Assembly: GCA_029560875.1 (NCBI GenBank)
Contig: JAKQKB010000173.1
Span: 1-64,000 of the forward strand
Origin: Bacteroidota bacterium
GTDB taxonomy: Bacteria; Bacteroidota; Bacteroidia; Bacteroidales; Tenuifilaceae
DNA length: 64,000 nt
Direction of reading: 5' to 3'
In this document: in pieces, positions 7,836-16,443 of the stretch
How the letters are laid out: each line of letters opens with the position of its first letter
Numbering within the stretch: position 1 is the first letter of the stretch
Notes under the pieces: generated by a model
What the model was told of the DNA's origin: nothing
Databases searched by the model: none
What the model saw: the letters and a program-made list of their open reading frames with translations, nothing else
Translations under genes and position numbers: made by a program

Positions 7836-9109
7836 TACAGGTTCTTATCGTTTTTAACAGCGCAAAGGTTGCCGCACATAGTGCAGTGATCCTCGTTGCT
7901 ACTTTCCGATTCCGATTTTCTGCGGCGCGCTATTTCTGGGTCGAGCGCATTGGTGTACATTGTTTCCCAGTTTAACTCTCTACGTGCTTTCGACATATTG
8001 TAGTCGCGCTCTCGAGCACCACCAATATTTCTAACTACATCGGCGCTATGAGCCGCAATTTTGCTGGCCATAACTCCCTCGCGCACATCATTTACTGTAG
8101 GCAAGCAGAGATGCTCTGCGGGTGTAACGTAGCATAAGAAATCCGCTCCGTTAATTGCCGCAACTGTTCCACCTATTGCTCCAACAATGTGATCGTAACC
8201 TGGCGCAGAGTCTGTAGTTAGAGGGCCAAGAACGTAGAATGGAGCATCGTGACATATGCGCTTCATAATTTTCATGTTCATTTCAATCTGATCCAAGGGC
8301 ATATGTCCTGGGCCTTCTACCATAACCTGTACGCCATACTTGCGGGCTCTATCCACCAATTCCCCAAGGATAAGTAGTTCTGCAATTTGCCCACGGTCGG
8401 TGGCATCAGCACCAGCACCAGGACGTAATCCATCGCCTAAACTGATGGTTACATCGTACTTTTTGCAGATTTCCAGAACACGGTCGTACTGCTCGTATAG
8501 CGGATTTTCCTTGTTGTTATCGGTCATCCATCGTTTAAGCAGAGCACCTCCGCGGCTCACAATTCCACATACTCGAGGGTCGTTATCCAGAGAAGACAAG
8601 GATGAACGCGTAACTCCGCAGTGCAGGGTCATGAAATCGACACCCATTTGCGCTTGTACCTCAATTTCGTCGAACAACTCTTCAGGGTTGAGTTCCGAAA
8701 TTTTCTTTCCTTCAGCCAAAATTCGTGTAGCAACACTGTAAATTGGAACAGTACCAACCATTACGGGCGATTCGCTTATTATCTGCTGTAAAATTGCCCT
8801 AAGGTTTCCACCTGTAGATAAATCCATAATTGCATCGGCACCGTACTTAATGGCAATTTTCATTTTATCTAACTCCTCGCTCAAGTTGCAGTGCTTTTCC
8901 GATGTGCCAATATTAGCATTAACCTTAATGCTAAGTCCATTGCCAACTGCCCGAGGGGTAAATTTGTGATTTATGTTTTTGGGAATTACAACTCGTCCCA
9001 TGGCAATTTCGTTGCATAGCCATTGGGCATTAATCCTTTCGGATTTTGCAACAATCTCCATTTCGGGTGTAATAACTCCGCTTTTGGCTTTCAGTATTTG
9101 AGTACTCAT
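7835..9109 (-). CDS. thiC: Phosphomethylpyrimidine synthase ThiC (short form)
   Basis: ThiC is a radical-SAM enzyme that rearranges aminoimidazole ribotide to HMP-P. TLHCGVTRSS, VSRGGALLKRWM, SLGDGLRPGAGADATDRGQ and MVEGPGHMPLDQIE are its hallmark blocks. The C-terminus carries the cluster cysteines in HCTMCGNLCAVK, spaced CX2CX3C, one residue shorter than the CX2CX4C of the long form. The 424-residue length matches the short form of many anaerobes and lacks the N-terminal extension of the Escherichia coli type. It overlaps thiE by 4 bases (ATGA) and thiD by 1 base. Oxygen sensitivity of the cluster fits an anaerobic host. Confidence 0.96.
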   Translation of the reverse strand: MSTQILKAKSGVITPEMEIVAKSERINAQWLCNEIAMGRVVIPKNINHKFTPRAVGNGLSIKVNANIGTSEKHCNLSEELDKMKIAIKYGADAIMDLSTGGNLRAILQQIISESPVMVGTVPIYSVATRILAEGKKISELNPEELFDEIEVQAQMGVDFMTLHCGVTRSSLSSLDNDPRVCGIVSRGGALLKRWMTDNNKENPLYEQYDRVLEICKKYDVTISLGDGLRPGAGADATDRGQIAELLILGELVDRARKYGVQVMVEGPGHMPLDQIEMNMKIMKRICHDAPFYVLGPLTTDSAPGYDHIVGAIGGTVAAINGADFLCYVTPAEHLCLPTVNDVREGVMASKIAAHSADVVRNIGGARERDYNMSKARRELNWETMYTNALDPEIARRRKSESESSNEDHCTMCGNLCAVKNDKNL

Positions 9110-9720
9110 TTCGTTCTGTTTAGTAGTTTGTTGATTTCTGATACACGAGCATCGAACTCGTTGGTTTGCATAAAGTTTCTTACCAAAGCGATACTCTTGG
9201 CGCCAACGCCAATTACCTCTTCGATGTTTTCGGGGAAGATTCCGCCAATTGCCACAACTGGTACTTTTGATATTTCTAGCACTTGCTTTAACTGGTTGGT
9301 TCCCACAGGTTTATCAGGAATAGCCTTAGCGTTGGTCGGAAAAATTGGCCCAAAGCCAATGTAGTCGGGATTCTTAGCCAGCGCTTCGGTTGCTTGCGCA
9401 ATTGAATGTGTTGATAGGCCAATTTTCATATCGCCTACAATTCGCCGGGCATCCTCTATTGATATATCATCCTGACCTAAATGCAGATAATCGGCATCGC
9501 AGAGCACGGCTAGGTCGGGACGGTCGTTAACCACAAACTTTGTTTCAGAGCCTGTTGTAATGCTCTTTATATCTCTACCAATTCTTATCAACTCTTTGTC
9601 CGAAAGATGTTTTTCTCTTAGTTGTAGCATCTTAATGCCTTTTATAACGCATTTTTCGGCAATGGTGGTGTAAGGGAGTTGTGGCTTGGTAATTATTATG
9701 TAGATACCAAAATCTATCAT
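9106..9720 (-). CDS. thiE: Thiamine-phosphate synthase
   Basis: ThiE joins HMP-PP and the thiazole phosphate to give thiamine phosphate. The TIM-barrel protein shows LQLREKHLSDKELIRIGRD near the N-terminus (pyrophosphate-binding QLREK), FVVNDRPDLAVLCDADYLHLGQDD in the middle (Mg-binding aspartates) and PVVAIGGI near the end (phosphate site). Length 204 residues is normal. It overlaps thi4 upstream by 4 bases and thiC downstream by 4 bases, so all four genes are translationally coupled. Confidence 0.94.
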   Translation of the reverse strand: MIDFGIYIIITKPQLPYTTIAEKCVIKGIKMLQLREKHLSDKELIRIGRDIKSITTGSETKFVVNDRPDLAVLCDADYLHLGQDDISIEDARRIVGDMKIGLSTHSIAQATEALAKNPDYIGFGPIFPTNAKAIPDKPVGTNQLKQVLEISKVPVVAIGGIFPENIEEVIGVGAKSIALVRNFMQTNEFDARVSEINKLLNRTK

Positions 9721-10496
9721 TGTACGGATACGCTAAGGGTTGTAGCAATAAGTTTGGCAACTTTCTCGCCCGATAGAAGCATGCCGCCAAAAATTGGCCC
9801 CATTCTGTAACTACCACTAACACCATTGGAGGCCATTCCCGATACGAATAGTCCAGGGAAAATCTCCTTGGTATTCTCAATGGTGGTACGCTCAGCCTCA
9901 TCAACCGAAAGGGAGCGCTCGCCCATAACAGAGCCAGTTTCCGTAAATAGTTTAATGTTGTTCTTGCGCTCCAGCGTGCGTGCCACCTCGCAATCGTGAC
10001 CTGTTCCGTCAATTACAGCCTTTGCTATAATAACCAGAGGATCAACATGCATACGCTCACGATGAACTGGAGCCCAATTGATAACTAATCCGCTAACCCT
10101 GTTGTTCTGGAATACAACATCCTCTACCGATATACAGTTGAAAATATTCGCTCCAGCTTTTGTGGCCTGATAGGTTAGCGCTGCTGTTGCATGCACTGAA
10201 TCAACTGTGTAAAAATCCTCGGAATAGGGTTTGTACTCAACTTTTAGTTCATCGAGAATGTGAATGGCATCGCGCTGTACAATAATCTCGTTAAACATCA
10301 TTGCTCCACCCCACATACCTCCGCCGGGGGCAAGTTTACGCTCGTAGAGCGATACTTTTTTGCCCATTTTGGCTAGATAGTAAGCTGCAACAAGACCCGA
10401 TGGTCCTCCACCTACAATAGCCACATCTACATTAAGACTTTCCTTGAGTTTTTTGAAGTAGGAATCGATAATTCCTGCTGATACGATTTGCTCCAT
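9717..10496 (-). CDS. thi4: Thi4-family thiamine thiazole synthase
   Basis: Thi4 builds the thiazole phosphate from NAD and glycine, replacing the ThiG/ThiH/ThiS route, none of which is in this operon. The start at 10496 gives MEQIVSAGIIDSYFKKL; the open frame runs further upstream but that part is the riboswitch. VAIVGGGPSGLVAAYYLAKMG is a GxGxxG dinucleotide fold, APGGGMWGGAMMF follows, and RMGPIFGGMLLSGEKVA closes the protein (259 residues). Plant and yeast suicide enzymes have a cysteine before GHDG as sulfur donor, as far as I recall; here the site reads DGTGHDCEVA, with Thr there and a Cys just after. This suggests the sulfide-dependent, multi-turnover type of prokaryotes, as expected in an anaerobe. 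Confidence 0.92.
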   Translation of the reverse strand: MEQIVSAGIIDSYFKKLKESLNVDVAIVGGGPSGLVAAYYLAKMGKKVSLYERKLAPGGGMWGGAMMFNEIIVQRDAIHILDELKVEYKPYSEDFYTVDSVHATAALTYQATKAGANIFNCISVEDVVFQNNRVSGLVINWAPVHRERMHVDPLVIIAKAVIDGTGHDCEVARTLERKNNIKLFTETGSVMGERSLSVDEAERTTIENTKEIFPGLFVSGMASNGVSGSYRMGPIFGGMLLSGEKVAKLIATTLSVSVQ

Positions 10497-10577
10497 TTTA
10501 CTGTTTATTAGGTTATTAAAATGTAAATTATAAATAAACAGGGGAGCAAAAACTGCTAAATGCGAAAAACAACTCCA

Positions 10578-10658
10578 AATTCTACTTCCCTCCGCAGGTA
10601 TTATCCTGTTCAGGTTAAAGGGTATGATCTCAGCCTTATAGTTAGGCACCCCTAGTTT
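10578..10658 (-). promoter_or_regulatory. TPP riboswitch of the thi operon
   Basis: The minus strand reads CTAGGGGTGCC, then GGCTGAGATCATACCC, TTTAACCTGAACAGGATAA, and ACCTGCGGAGGGAAGTAG. These are the highly conserved THI-box segments, including the CUGAGA pyrimidine-sensor core and the GCGGAGGGAA pyrophosphate side. It begins just after the promoter element and ends 81 bases before thi4. I see no strong terminator after it, so control may be by translation or by a weak stem using GGAG/CTCC between 10527 and 10577. Confidence 0.97.
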
Positions 10659-10666
10659 ATTTGCTA

Positions 10667-10674
10667 CAAAAGTA
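10667..10674 (-). promoter_or_regulatory. -7 promoter element of the thi operon
   Basis: TACTTTTG on the minus strand, an exact TAnnTTTG match, lies 9 bases upstream of the riboswitch aptamer, placing the transcription start right at its 5' end. Confidence 0.65.
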
Positions 10675-10788
10675 ATTATTTAAGTATTGGAGAGTGTTAA
10701 ATTGTGAATGATTTTTTTGAACTTGTAATACACACCTATGATTTATTGCCGAAATTCATTATGTTTAATGAAATTTTCAATATTTGAT

Positions 10789-11289
10789 ATGATTGAACTT
10801 ATTAAAGGCGATATAACTCAACTTGAGGTTGATGCAATAGTTAATGCTGCCAACGAAAGTTTACTTGGCGGAGGTGGCGTTGACGGTGCAATTCATCGTG
10901 CTGCAGGGCCATTGCTTTTGGAGGAGTGCCGTAAGATTGGCGGATGCCCAACGGGCGAAGCCCGAATTACCAAAGGGTATAACCTAAAGGCAAAGTATGT
11001 AATACACACTGTTGGCCCAATATGGCGTAGCGGAATAAACGATGAAACTGTACTTTTGCGTAAAGCCTATACCAACTGTTTAAAAATCGCCAACGAAAAA
11101 TCTCTTAAAAGTATCGCATTCCCAAATATTAGCACAGGTGTTTACGGATTTCCCAAGAAACTTGCCGCCGAAATTGCTGTTAGCGTTGTAAAATCATTTC
11201 TGGAAAAGAATAAGTATCCCAAGAAAGTCCTCTTTGTCTGTTTTGATGAGGATAACTACGAACTTTACAGCAATTTACTCAAATACTAA
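10789..11289 (+). CDS. Macrodomain protein, O-acetyl-ADP-ribose deacetylase-like
   Basis: This is a stand-alone macrodomain of the MacroD/YmdB type that binds ADP-ribose and in characterised members removes acetyl or ADP-ribosyl groups. Motifs are [24 protein letters not shown] (the substrate-contacting Asn and the glycine-rich loop), [10 protein letters not shown] and the second loop [21 protein letters not shown] start at the ATG at 10789 ([18 protein letters not shown]), 166 residues, because the upstream codons to 10738 are not family-like. The gene is monocistronic, divergent from the thi operon and convergent with the response regulator. Confidence 0.92.
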   Translation: MIELIKGDITQLEVDAIVNAANESLLGGGGVDGAIHRAAGPLLLEECRKIGGCPTGEARITKGYNLKAKYVIHTVGPIWRSGINDETVLLRKAYTNCLKIANEKSLKSIAFPNISTGVYGFPKKLAAEIAVSVVKSFLEKNKYPKKVLFVCFDEDNYELYSNLLKY

Positions 11290-11294
11290 GTTAT

Positions 11295-12674
11295 TTATAT
11301 ATTTATTTCATATTTCTCCAATCTTCTATCAAGCGATTGTCGGGTAATGTTTAATAGTTGTGCTGTTTCTGCTTTTTTATATCCTGTCTTTTCAAGGGCT
11401 TTCATTATCACAATTTTCTCAATCAAGTCCAAATCGAATATTTCCTCGCCAATGGTTGATGTTGGAGATGTTTGTTCTGATGAAGGGGTTAATCCTGTAA
11501 AGTTTTTTAGGGTTAGTTTATTTCCATCACAAAGAATAATGGCTCTTTCAACCATATTGCGTAATTCTCTAACATTTCCGGGAAAATTGTACGACATCAT
11601 AATACGCGAAATCGCGGTGTCGATGCCGTTAATTTTTTTTCCTAATCGTTGCGATAGCAACTTAATGTAATAATCCAATAGTATTGGAATATCCTCTTTA
11701 CGTTCGCGTAATGGTGGAATTTTTATCTCGAAGGAGTTTAATCGGTAGTAAAGGTCTGTTCTAAATCTTCCGGTTTCAAGTAATTTATTAATGTCTTGAT
11801 TAGTGGCAGCAATAATCCTTACATCAACAGGAATATCCACGCTAGAGCCTATGCGTCGTACTTTTCTATCCTCCAAAACCCTAAGAAGTTTGCTCTGCAT
11901 GGCTGGTTGCATTTCCACAACCTCGTCGAGGAAAAGTGTTCCTCCGTGTGCAATCTCAAACCAACCCGCTTTATCCTCGTTTGCACCAGTAAAAGAGCCT
12001 TTTTTGTGGCCAAAAAATTCACTTTCGAAAAGAGTATCGGGGATTGCAGAGCAGTTCACGGCGTAGAAATATGATTTTTTTCTGTCGCTTAAATAGTGTA
12101 TTCCTCTGGCAACAAGTTCCTTGCCAGTACCGCTCTCGCCAGTAATTAAAACCGATGTGTTGTCGGCTTTGGCAACTTTACTCATTAGGTCAATAACCTG
12201 ATTTATACCAGGAGTTTTTCCTAAGATTTCATTACCGACGCTCTCAATAAGTTCTTTTGAAACTAACGAGTATGTTTGACTTATCTCTTTTAACTCTGTG
12301 TGTAGATTAATGTATCGCTTTGTACGCTGAATTGCAGCTCGCATATCGAGCAGTCGGAATGGTTTTGGGAAGAACTCCACCGCTCCATGCCGCATAGCTT
12401 GGATAACTGCATCCATATCACCATGACCAGTTATCATAATTACTTCAACCTCGGGGTATTGAACTTTTACGGATTTAAGTACCTCCAAACCATCCATCTC
12501 TGGCAGTCTGAGGTCAAGAATTAGGATATCAACTTCATTTTCGGTAAAAATACTGAATGCCTCTGAGGGCTTTGCAGCCAGGAGTACATCAAATCCATCG
12601 TTTTCGAGGAACTCTTTTATTTCTTCCCTAAAAACCTTTTCGTCATCGAGCACTAGTATTTTTAACTTCTCCAT
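11295..12674 (-). CDS. Sigma-54-dependent response regulator (NtrC/AtoC family)
   Basis: The 459-residue protein has three domains. Residues 1-120 form a receiver with the acidic pair Asp10/Asp11, phospho-acceptor Asp54 in LILDLRLPEMDG and Lys104. Residues 145-380 form an AAA+ sigma-54 interaction domain with Walker A GESGTGKE (179-186), a GSFTGA loop (226-231, a GAFTGA variant) and Walker B GTLFLDEV. Residues about 415-455 form a Fis-type helix-turn-helix (KKAETAQLLNITRQSLDRRL). When phosphorylated it should open sigma-54 RNA polymerase promoters. The partner kinase gene ends 9 bases upstream. I found no convincing -24/-12 promoter in the window, so its targets are probably elsewhere. Confidence 0.95.
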   Translation of the reverse strand: MEKLKILVLDDEKVFREEIKEFLENDGFDVLLAAKPSEAFSIFTENEVDILILDLRLPEMDGLEVLKSVKVQYPEVEVIMITGHGDMDAVIQAMRHGAVEFFPKPFRLLDMRAAIQRTKRYINLHTELKEISQTYSLVSKELIESVGNEILGKTPGINQVIDLMSKVAKADNTSVLITGESGTGKELVARGIHYLSDRKKSYFYAVNCSAIPDTLFESEFFGHKKGSFTGANEDKAGWFEIAHGGTLFLDEVVEMQPAMQSKLLRVLEDRKVRRIGSSVDIPVDVRIIAATNQDINKLLETGRFRTDLYYRLNSFEIKIPPLRERKEDIPILLDYYIKLLSQRLGKKINGIDTAISRIMMSYNFPGNVRELRNMVERAIILCDGNKLTLKNFTGLTPSSEQTSPTSTIGEEIFDLDLIEKIVIMKALEKTGYKKAETAQLLNITRQSLDRRLEKYEINI

Positions 12675-12683
12675 AGTATATTG

Positions 12684-14924
12684 TTATTCTTTGGGTATTG
12701 ATATTTCAAAAACCGTGTATTCATTCTCAACACTTTCTACTTTAATTGCGCCAAGTATATCCTTAATAAAGCCATAGGATATAGATAATCCTAGGCCAGT
12801 TCCCTTTTCTTCGCTTTTTGTGGTGAAGAATGGGTCGAATATTTTATCGATTATTTTAGATGATATACCTATGCCATTGTCCATAAGGCTAATGTAAACA
12901 AAATCAGAGTCTTTATAACTTTTTATTTCAATTCTTTTCCGGAATTTACCATCGTTTAAGCGTTTAGCCTTTTCATCAATGGCGTATTTTGAGTTTGAAA
13001 GTAAATTGAGCAGAACCTGCTCAAGTTTGTACTTATCCGCTGTAATCATACCAGCACTTTCATCTAAATTGGTTTCAATTATCACTCCGTGATTCTCATA
13101 CTGAGCCGAAACCATAAATAAAGCACTTTTAATTACATCGTTAATATTAACTTGAACAAACGATACGGGTTTCTGTGTACGCGAGAAGTAGCGTATATGG
13201 TCAATAATCTTCTTAATACGTTCCACATTCTCAAACAGCAGGTTTACTTTGTCCTTAAGATATTCTTTATTGATATTATCCTCTTGGGTTTTTAACAGGA
13301 TATTATCTAACCCCATGGATATTCCACCCAACGGTTGGTTTATTTCGTGTGCAATTCCTGCAGCTAAAGTTCCTAACGATTCAAGTTTCGATTTTTGCGC
13401 CAGCAACTGTTGTTGCTTTTCCTGCTTTTTTATTTCTTGAATCATTCGGCGTTCAAGTTCTTTATTGATATCGGTAATTCGCTGTTCGGTTTCTTTTTGC
13501 TTTTTAAATTCTTTTTGTTTTGCACTAAAAAGCATGACCAAAAACAGTGAAAGAACCACGAATGCAATTACTAGAGAAAAAAGAATAATTCCTTGATACC
13601 TAGATTTAGCTAACTGTAGTCGTTGAATCTCAGAATTTTGCTTTAAAATTTCGTTCTCTTTTTCTTTTTGAGTAATATCATATAATATCTGAAGTTTAGC
13701 TAGTTTTTGTCCTGTTTCCTCACTGTATATGGAGTCCCTTATCTCAATCCACATTTTGTAAAAATCCAGAGCATCCTTATGTCTACCTTGTGTTTCGTAA
13801 ATTAACGCTAAGTACCTGTAAACGTCAGCTTTCGATTCTGTAAGATTTTGACTTTTAGCCAGCGCTAAGGCTCTGTTTAATACTCTTGAAGATGTTGGAT
13901 AATCGCCTAGTGCGTAGTGGCATCGGGATATTTTAACTAAAGAGGATACTGAGTTTGGTATATCTTTTTTGTTTTCCGATAACGCTAATTGTTGCGAGTA
14001 AAAATTAATAGCTTGGTTTATATTGCCAAGTTCAAGGTTAACATCACCCAATCCTTGGAGTGAGAGTATCATTCCCGATGTATCCGTTAAGGAACGACTG
14101 ATGTTGTAGGATAAAGTAAAGTTGTATGAGGCACTATCGAGTTTTTGCAGAAGGTAAAACGATATAGCTAATTCACGCAATGTGTTGGCGTAACTGACTG
14201 TGTCTTTATTTGATAATGCCTGTGCAGTGGCTCTTTTGAAACTAATTAAACTCTTATCGAGTTCGCCAGCATTTTTCTCGGATTGTCCAATCTGAATTAA
14301 GCAATTAACCCGAATTTTATCCTTATTCTTAACCCTTTGGTACGAGGGATTGTCTAACTTATCAAGAATACTCATGTATGTTGATATGGCATTTTTGTAG
14401 TTTCCTTGTTTCTGGTAAAAACTACCAAGGTATTGCTTTAGTTCAATTTGAAGGGTAACCGAAACATTATCGTCCAGTATAGTATTTGCACGGTTCAGGT
14501 ATTGAATTGCCAACTCTGGATTCTTGGATGCTTCGTAAACTTTCGATAAACCAATATAGGTTCTAATTTGATTCTCTTTCTGGTTGAGTTTTTCGTAAAT
14601 ACCAAGAGCCCTGTTGTAGTATCGAAGAGAGTTTTCAAGTTGGCCGAGTAAAAAGTTTGCTTCTGCAAGTAAACTTAATGCCGATGCCTCTTCCTGTATT
14701 TGGCCCAGTTTCTTTGCCAAAACTAATGCTTGAAGTCCAAAATCCAATGCTTTATCAGGGTTCTTTCTTAGAATTAACTCACCGTCAACTAGTAATGCGG
14801 CAACCTTGTTATCCTTACGGTTGTCCAGAGTTCTTTTAGATGTATCAATCTGTGAGTTTGTACTACTAAACGATAGTAGTAGTATAAGCAGAGTGGAAGA
14901 GCAATATGTGATGAAAAATTTCAT
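12684..14924 (-). CDS. TPR-containing sensor histidine kinase
   Basis: The 746-residue protein starts with a signal peptide (MKFFITYCSSTLLILLLSF). About ten tetratricopeptide repeats form a periplasmic sensor (about 40-410), followed by a coiled coil, one membrane span (about 445-466), a second coiled coil (470-510) and the kinase. The H-box is LGTLAAGIAHEINQPLGG with His526; the N-box is LLNLLSNSKYA, G1 DNGIGI (682-687) and G2 GTGLGL (708-713). This architecture is typical of Bacteroidota. The periplasmic TPR suggests that sensing is through a protein partner. It is transcribed with the downstream sigma-54 regulator, so the two form a cognate pair. Confidence 0.94.
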   Translation of the reverse strand: MKFFITYCSSTLLILLLSFSSTNSQIDTSKRTLDNRKDNKVAALLVDGELILRKNPDKALDFGLQALVLAKKLGQIQEEASALSLLAEANFLLGQLENSLRYYNRALGIYEKLNQKENQIRTYIGLSKVYEASKNPELAIQYLNRANTILDDNVSVTLQIELKQYLGSFYQKQGNYKNAISTYMSILDKLDNPSYQRVKNKDKIRVNCLIQIGQSEKNAGELDKSLISFKRATAQALSNKDTVSYANTLRELAISFYLLQKLDSASYNFTLSYNISRSLTDTSGMILSLQGLGDVNLELGNINQAINFYSQQLALSENKKDIPNSVSSLVKISRCHYALGDYPTSSRVLNRALALAKSQNLTESKADVYRYLALIYETQGRHKDALDFYKMWIEIRDSIYSEETGQKLAKLQILYDITQKEKENEILKQNSEIQRLQLAKSRYQGIILFSLVIAFVVLSLFLVMLFSAKQKEFKKQKETEQRITDINKELERRMIQEIKKQEKQQQLLAQKSKLESLGTLAAGIAHEINQPLGGISMGLDNILLKTQEDNINKEYLKDKVNLLFENVERIKKIIDHIRYFSRTQKPVSFVQVNINDVIKSALFMVSAQYENHGVIIETNLDESAGMITADKYKLEQVLLNLLSNSKYAIDEKAKRLNDGKFRKRIEIKSYKDSDFVYISLMDNGIGISSKIIDKIFDPFFTTKSEEKGTGLGLSISYGFIKDILGAIKVESVENEYTVFEISIPKE

Positions 14925-14970
14925 GAAGCATTGTTCGAACCACTAATATATGCATTATTTAAAAAATGGT

Positions 14971-14978
14971 TACTTTTG
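14971..14978 (+). promoter_or_regulatory. -7 promoter element of the ubiA-type gene
   Basis: TACTTTTG, an exact TAnnTTTG match, lies 37 bases before the ATG at 15015. Confidence 0.55.
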
Positions 14979-15014
14979 AAATCATTATTTTTACTCAAAA
15001 TCATTTTAAATAGA

Positions 15015-15875
15015 ATGGTAAAGAAATTTAAAAACTATTTGTCGTTAGTGAAGTTTAGCCATACAATATTTGCAATGCCTTTTGCATTAATAGGTTTCTT
15101 TTTGGCTATTAAGACTAATATGGCAGGAGTTGACTTCAAGTTATTCCTTTTAGTAGTTCTTTGTATGGTGTTTGCCCGAAATGCAGCAATGAGTTTTAAT
15201 CGTTTAGTGGATAGACATTTCGATGCCAAAAACCCAAGAACTAGCCAGCGCGAAATTCCCAAAGGTGTAATAACACCCAGAGCATCAGCGTATTTTACTT
15301 TGATTAATTCATTGTTGTTTATTGCTACAACCTATTTTATAAATCAGTTGGTTTTATTCTTATCGCCTATTGCATTATTTGTGATACTGTTTTATAGCTA
15401 TACGAAGCGTTTTACTTGGTTATGCCATTTTGTTTTAGGTCTTGGCTTATCGCTTGCACCTATTGGAGCATATTTGGCAGTAGTCGGTAAGTTTAATTTG
15501 TTACCCTTACTCTACTCTGTAATTGTATTGTTTTGGGTATCGGGTTTTGATATCATTTACTCACTTCAAGATGAAGGTTTTGATAAAAAAGAAAATCTAA
15601 AATCTTTTCCAGCTAGATTCGGGGCTGCTATTGCATTGAGGGTAGCCAATGTATTACATGTTGTTGTTGGTGCAATAGTTGTTTTTGTCGGATTTTATTA
15701 CGATTTTAATTTTTGGTATTGGTTGGGTGCCCTTATTTTTATTGGTCTGTTAGTTTATCAGCACCTTATTATATCTCCGAAGGATTTGTCGAGAGTTAAT
15801 ATGGCTTTTGCAACTACTAATGGTGTAGCTAGTGTAATATATGCTACATTTAATATAATTAGTTATTTGGTTTAA
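15015..15875 (+). CDS. UbiA-family prenyltransferase (quinone biosynthesis)
   Basis: This integral membrane enzyme attaches a polyprenyl chain to an aromatic quinone precursor. The first aspartate-rich motif is NRLVDRHFDAKNPRT (NxxxDxxxD type) and the second is DIIYSLQDEGFDKKENLKS (DxxYxxQDxxxD). The rest is eight to nine hydrophobic segments, and the length of 286 residues is normal. The start at 15015 (MVKKFKNYLSLVKFSHTIFAMPFAL) follows the promoter; the frame is open further upstream but lies on the promoter. In Bacteroidota such proteins are often annotated as 4-hydroxybenzoate prenyltransferase, but since ubiquinone is not expected, a menaquinone role (MqnP-like, futalosine route, or MenA-like) is more likely. 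Confidence 0.88.
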   Translation: MVKKFKNYLSLVKFSHTIFAMPFALIGFFLAIKTNMAGVDFKLFLLVVLCMVFARNAAMSFNRLVDRHFDAKNPRTSQREIPKGVITPRASAYFTLINSLLFIATTYFINQLVLFLSPIALFVILFYSYTKRFTWLCHFVLGLGLSLAPIGAYLAVVGKFNLLPLLYSVIVLFWVSGFDIIYSLQDEGFDKKENLKSFPARFGAAIALRVANVLHVVVGAIVVFVGFYYDFNFWYWLGALIFIGLLVYQHLIISPKDLSRVNMAFATTNGVASVIYATFNIISYLV

Positions 15876-15948
15876 TTTTTTATTGTGTGAGCGCAAGTTT
15901 TACTATTTTCGGTTGTCTATTTCTTAATAATTCAATTACTCAGTGACT

Positions 15949-16380
15949 ATGAAAAATTTATTGATTCTATTTGTTGTGATTTTTGCCATTTATTCATGTG
16001 GTGGAAATGCTTCGAAACAAGAAAATGCTGCAGTAGAACAACTGCAAGAGTTAGAGGTTGTAGATGTTAGCATCGATTCATTAATCGCAAATCCTTCGGT
16101 TTTTGCAAATCAAACCGTAAGGTTTTCGGCAATGGTTGACCATGTATGCAAGCATAGCGGCCAAAAACTTACCGTAATTGGTTCTTTGCCTGAAGTTACT
16201 ATTAAAGTAATGGGTTCTGAAGCGGTTCCTAGTTTTGAAACTTCCCTTAATGGTGCAAAGGTAGAGGTAGTAGGTTTGGTAAAGGGAATGGCTACAGAGC
16301 ATGTGGAGACATGCGAGGTTGACTCAACTGCACAGAATATTACTTATGCTATTGAGTGTAAAACAATAAAAGTATTATAG
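15949..16380 (+). CDS. Small lipoprotein with OB-fold-like C-terminal part
   Basis: The 143-residue protein has a lipoprotein signal peptide with the modified Cys in FAIYSCGGN, so it should be anchored to a membrane facing the periplasm. The remainder (VSIDSLIANPSVFANQTVRFSAMVDHVCKHSG) resembles the small OB-fold stress proteins of the YdeI/BOF or tRNA-anti-like type, in which a secreted beta-barrel binds a small ligand. This is a structural impression. Two cysteines and a His occur in VDHVCKHSG and VETCEV. The ATG at 15949 is preferred over the GTG at 15943. It is followed by a terminator-like hairpin and then the PepSY gene. Confidence 0.7.
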   Translation: MKNLLILFVVIFAIYSCGGNASKQENAAVEQLQELEVVDVSIDSLIANPSVFANQTVRFSAMVDHVCKHSGQKLTVIGSLPEVTIKVMGSEAVPSFETSLNGAKVEVVGLVKGMATEHVETCEVDSTAQNITYAIECKTIKVL

Positions 16381-16391
16381 TTAATTCAACT

Positions 16392-16423
16392 AGATCTTAG
16401 GTTTTTATTAATGCCTAAGGTCT
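16392..16423 (+). terminator. Hairpin after the small lipoprotein gene
   Basis: A 10-bp stem AGATCTTAGG/CCTAAGGTCT (one G-U) followed by TTTAATAATCTTTTTT looks like an intrinsic terminator. It sits only 20 bases before the next ATG. Confidence 0.55.
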
Positions 16424-16443
16424 TTTAATAATCTTTTTTGAAA

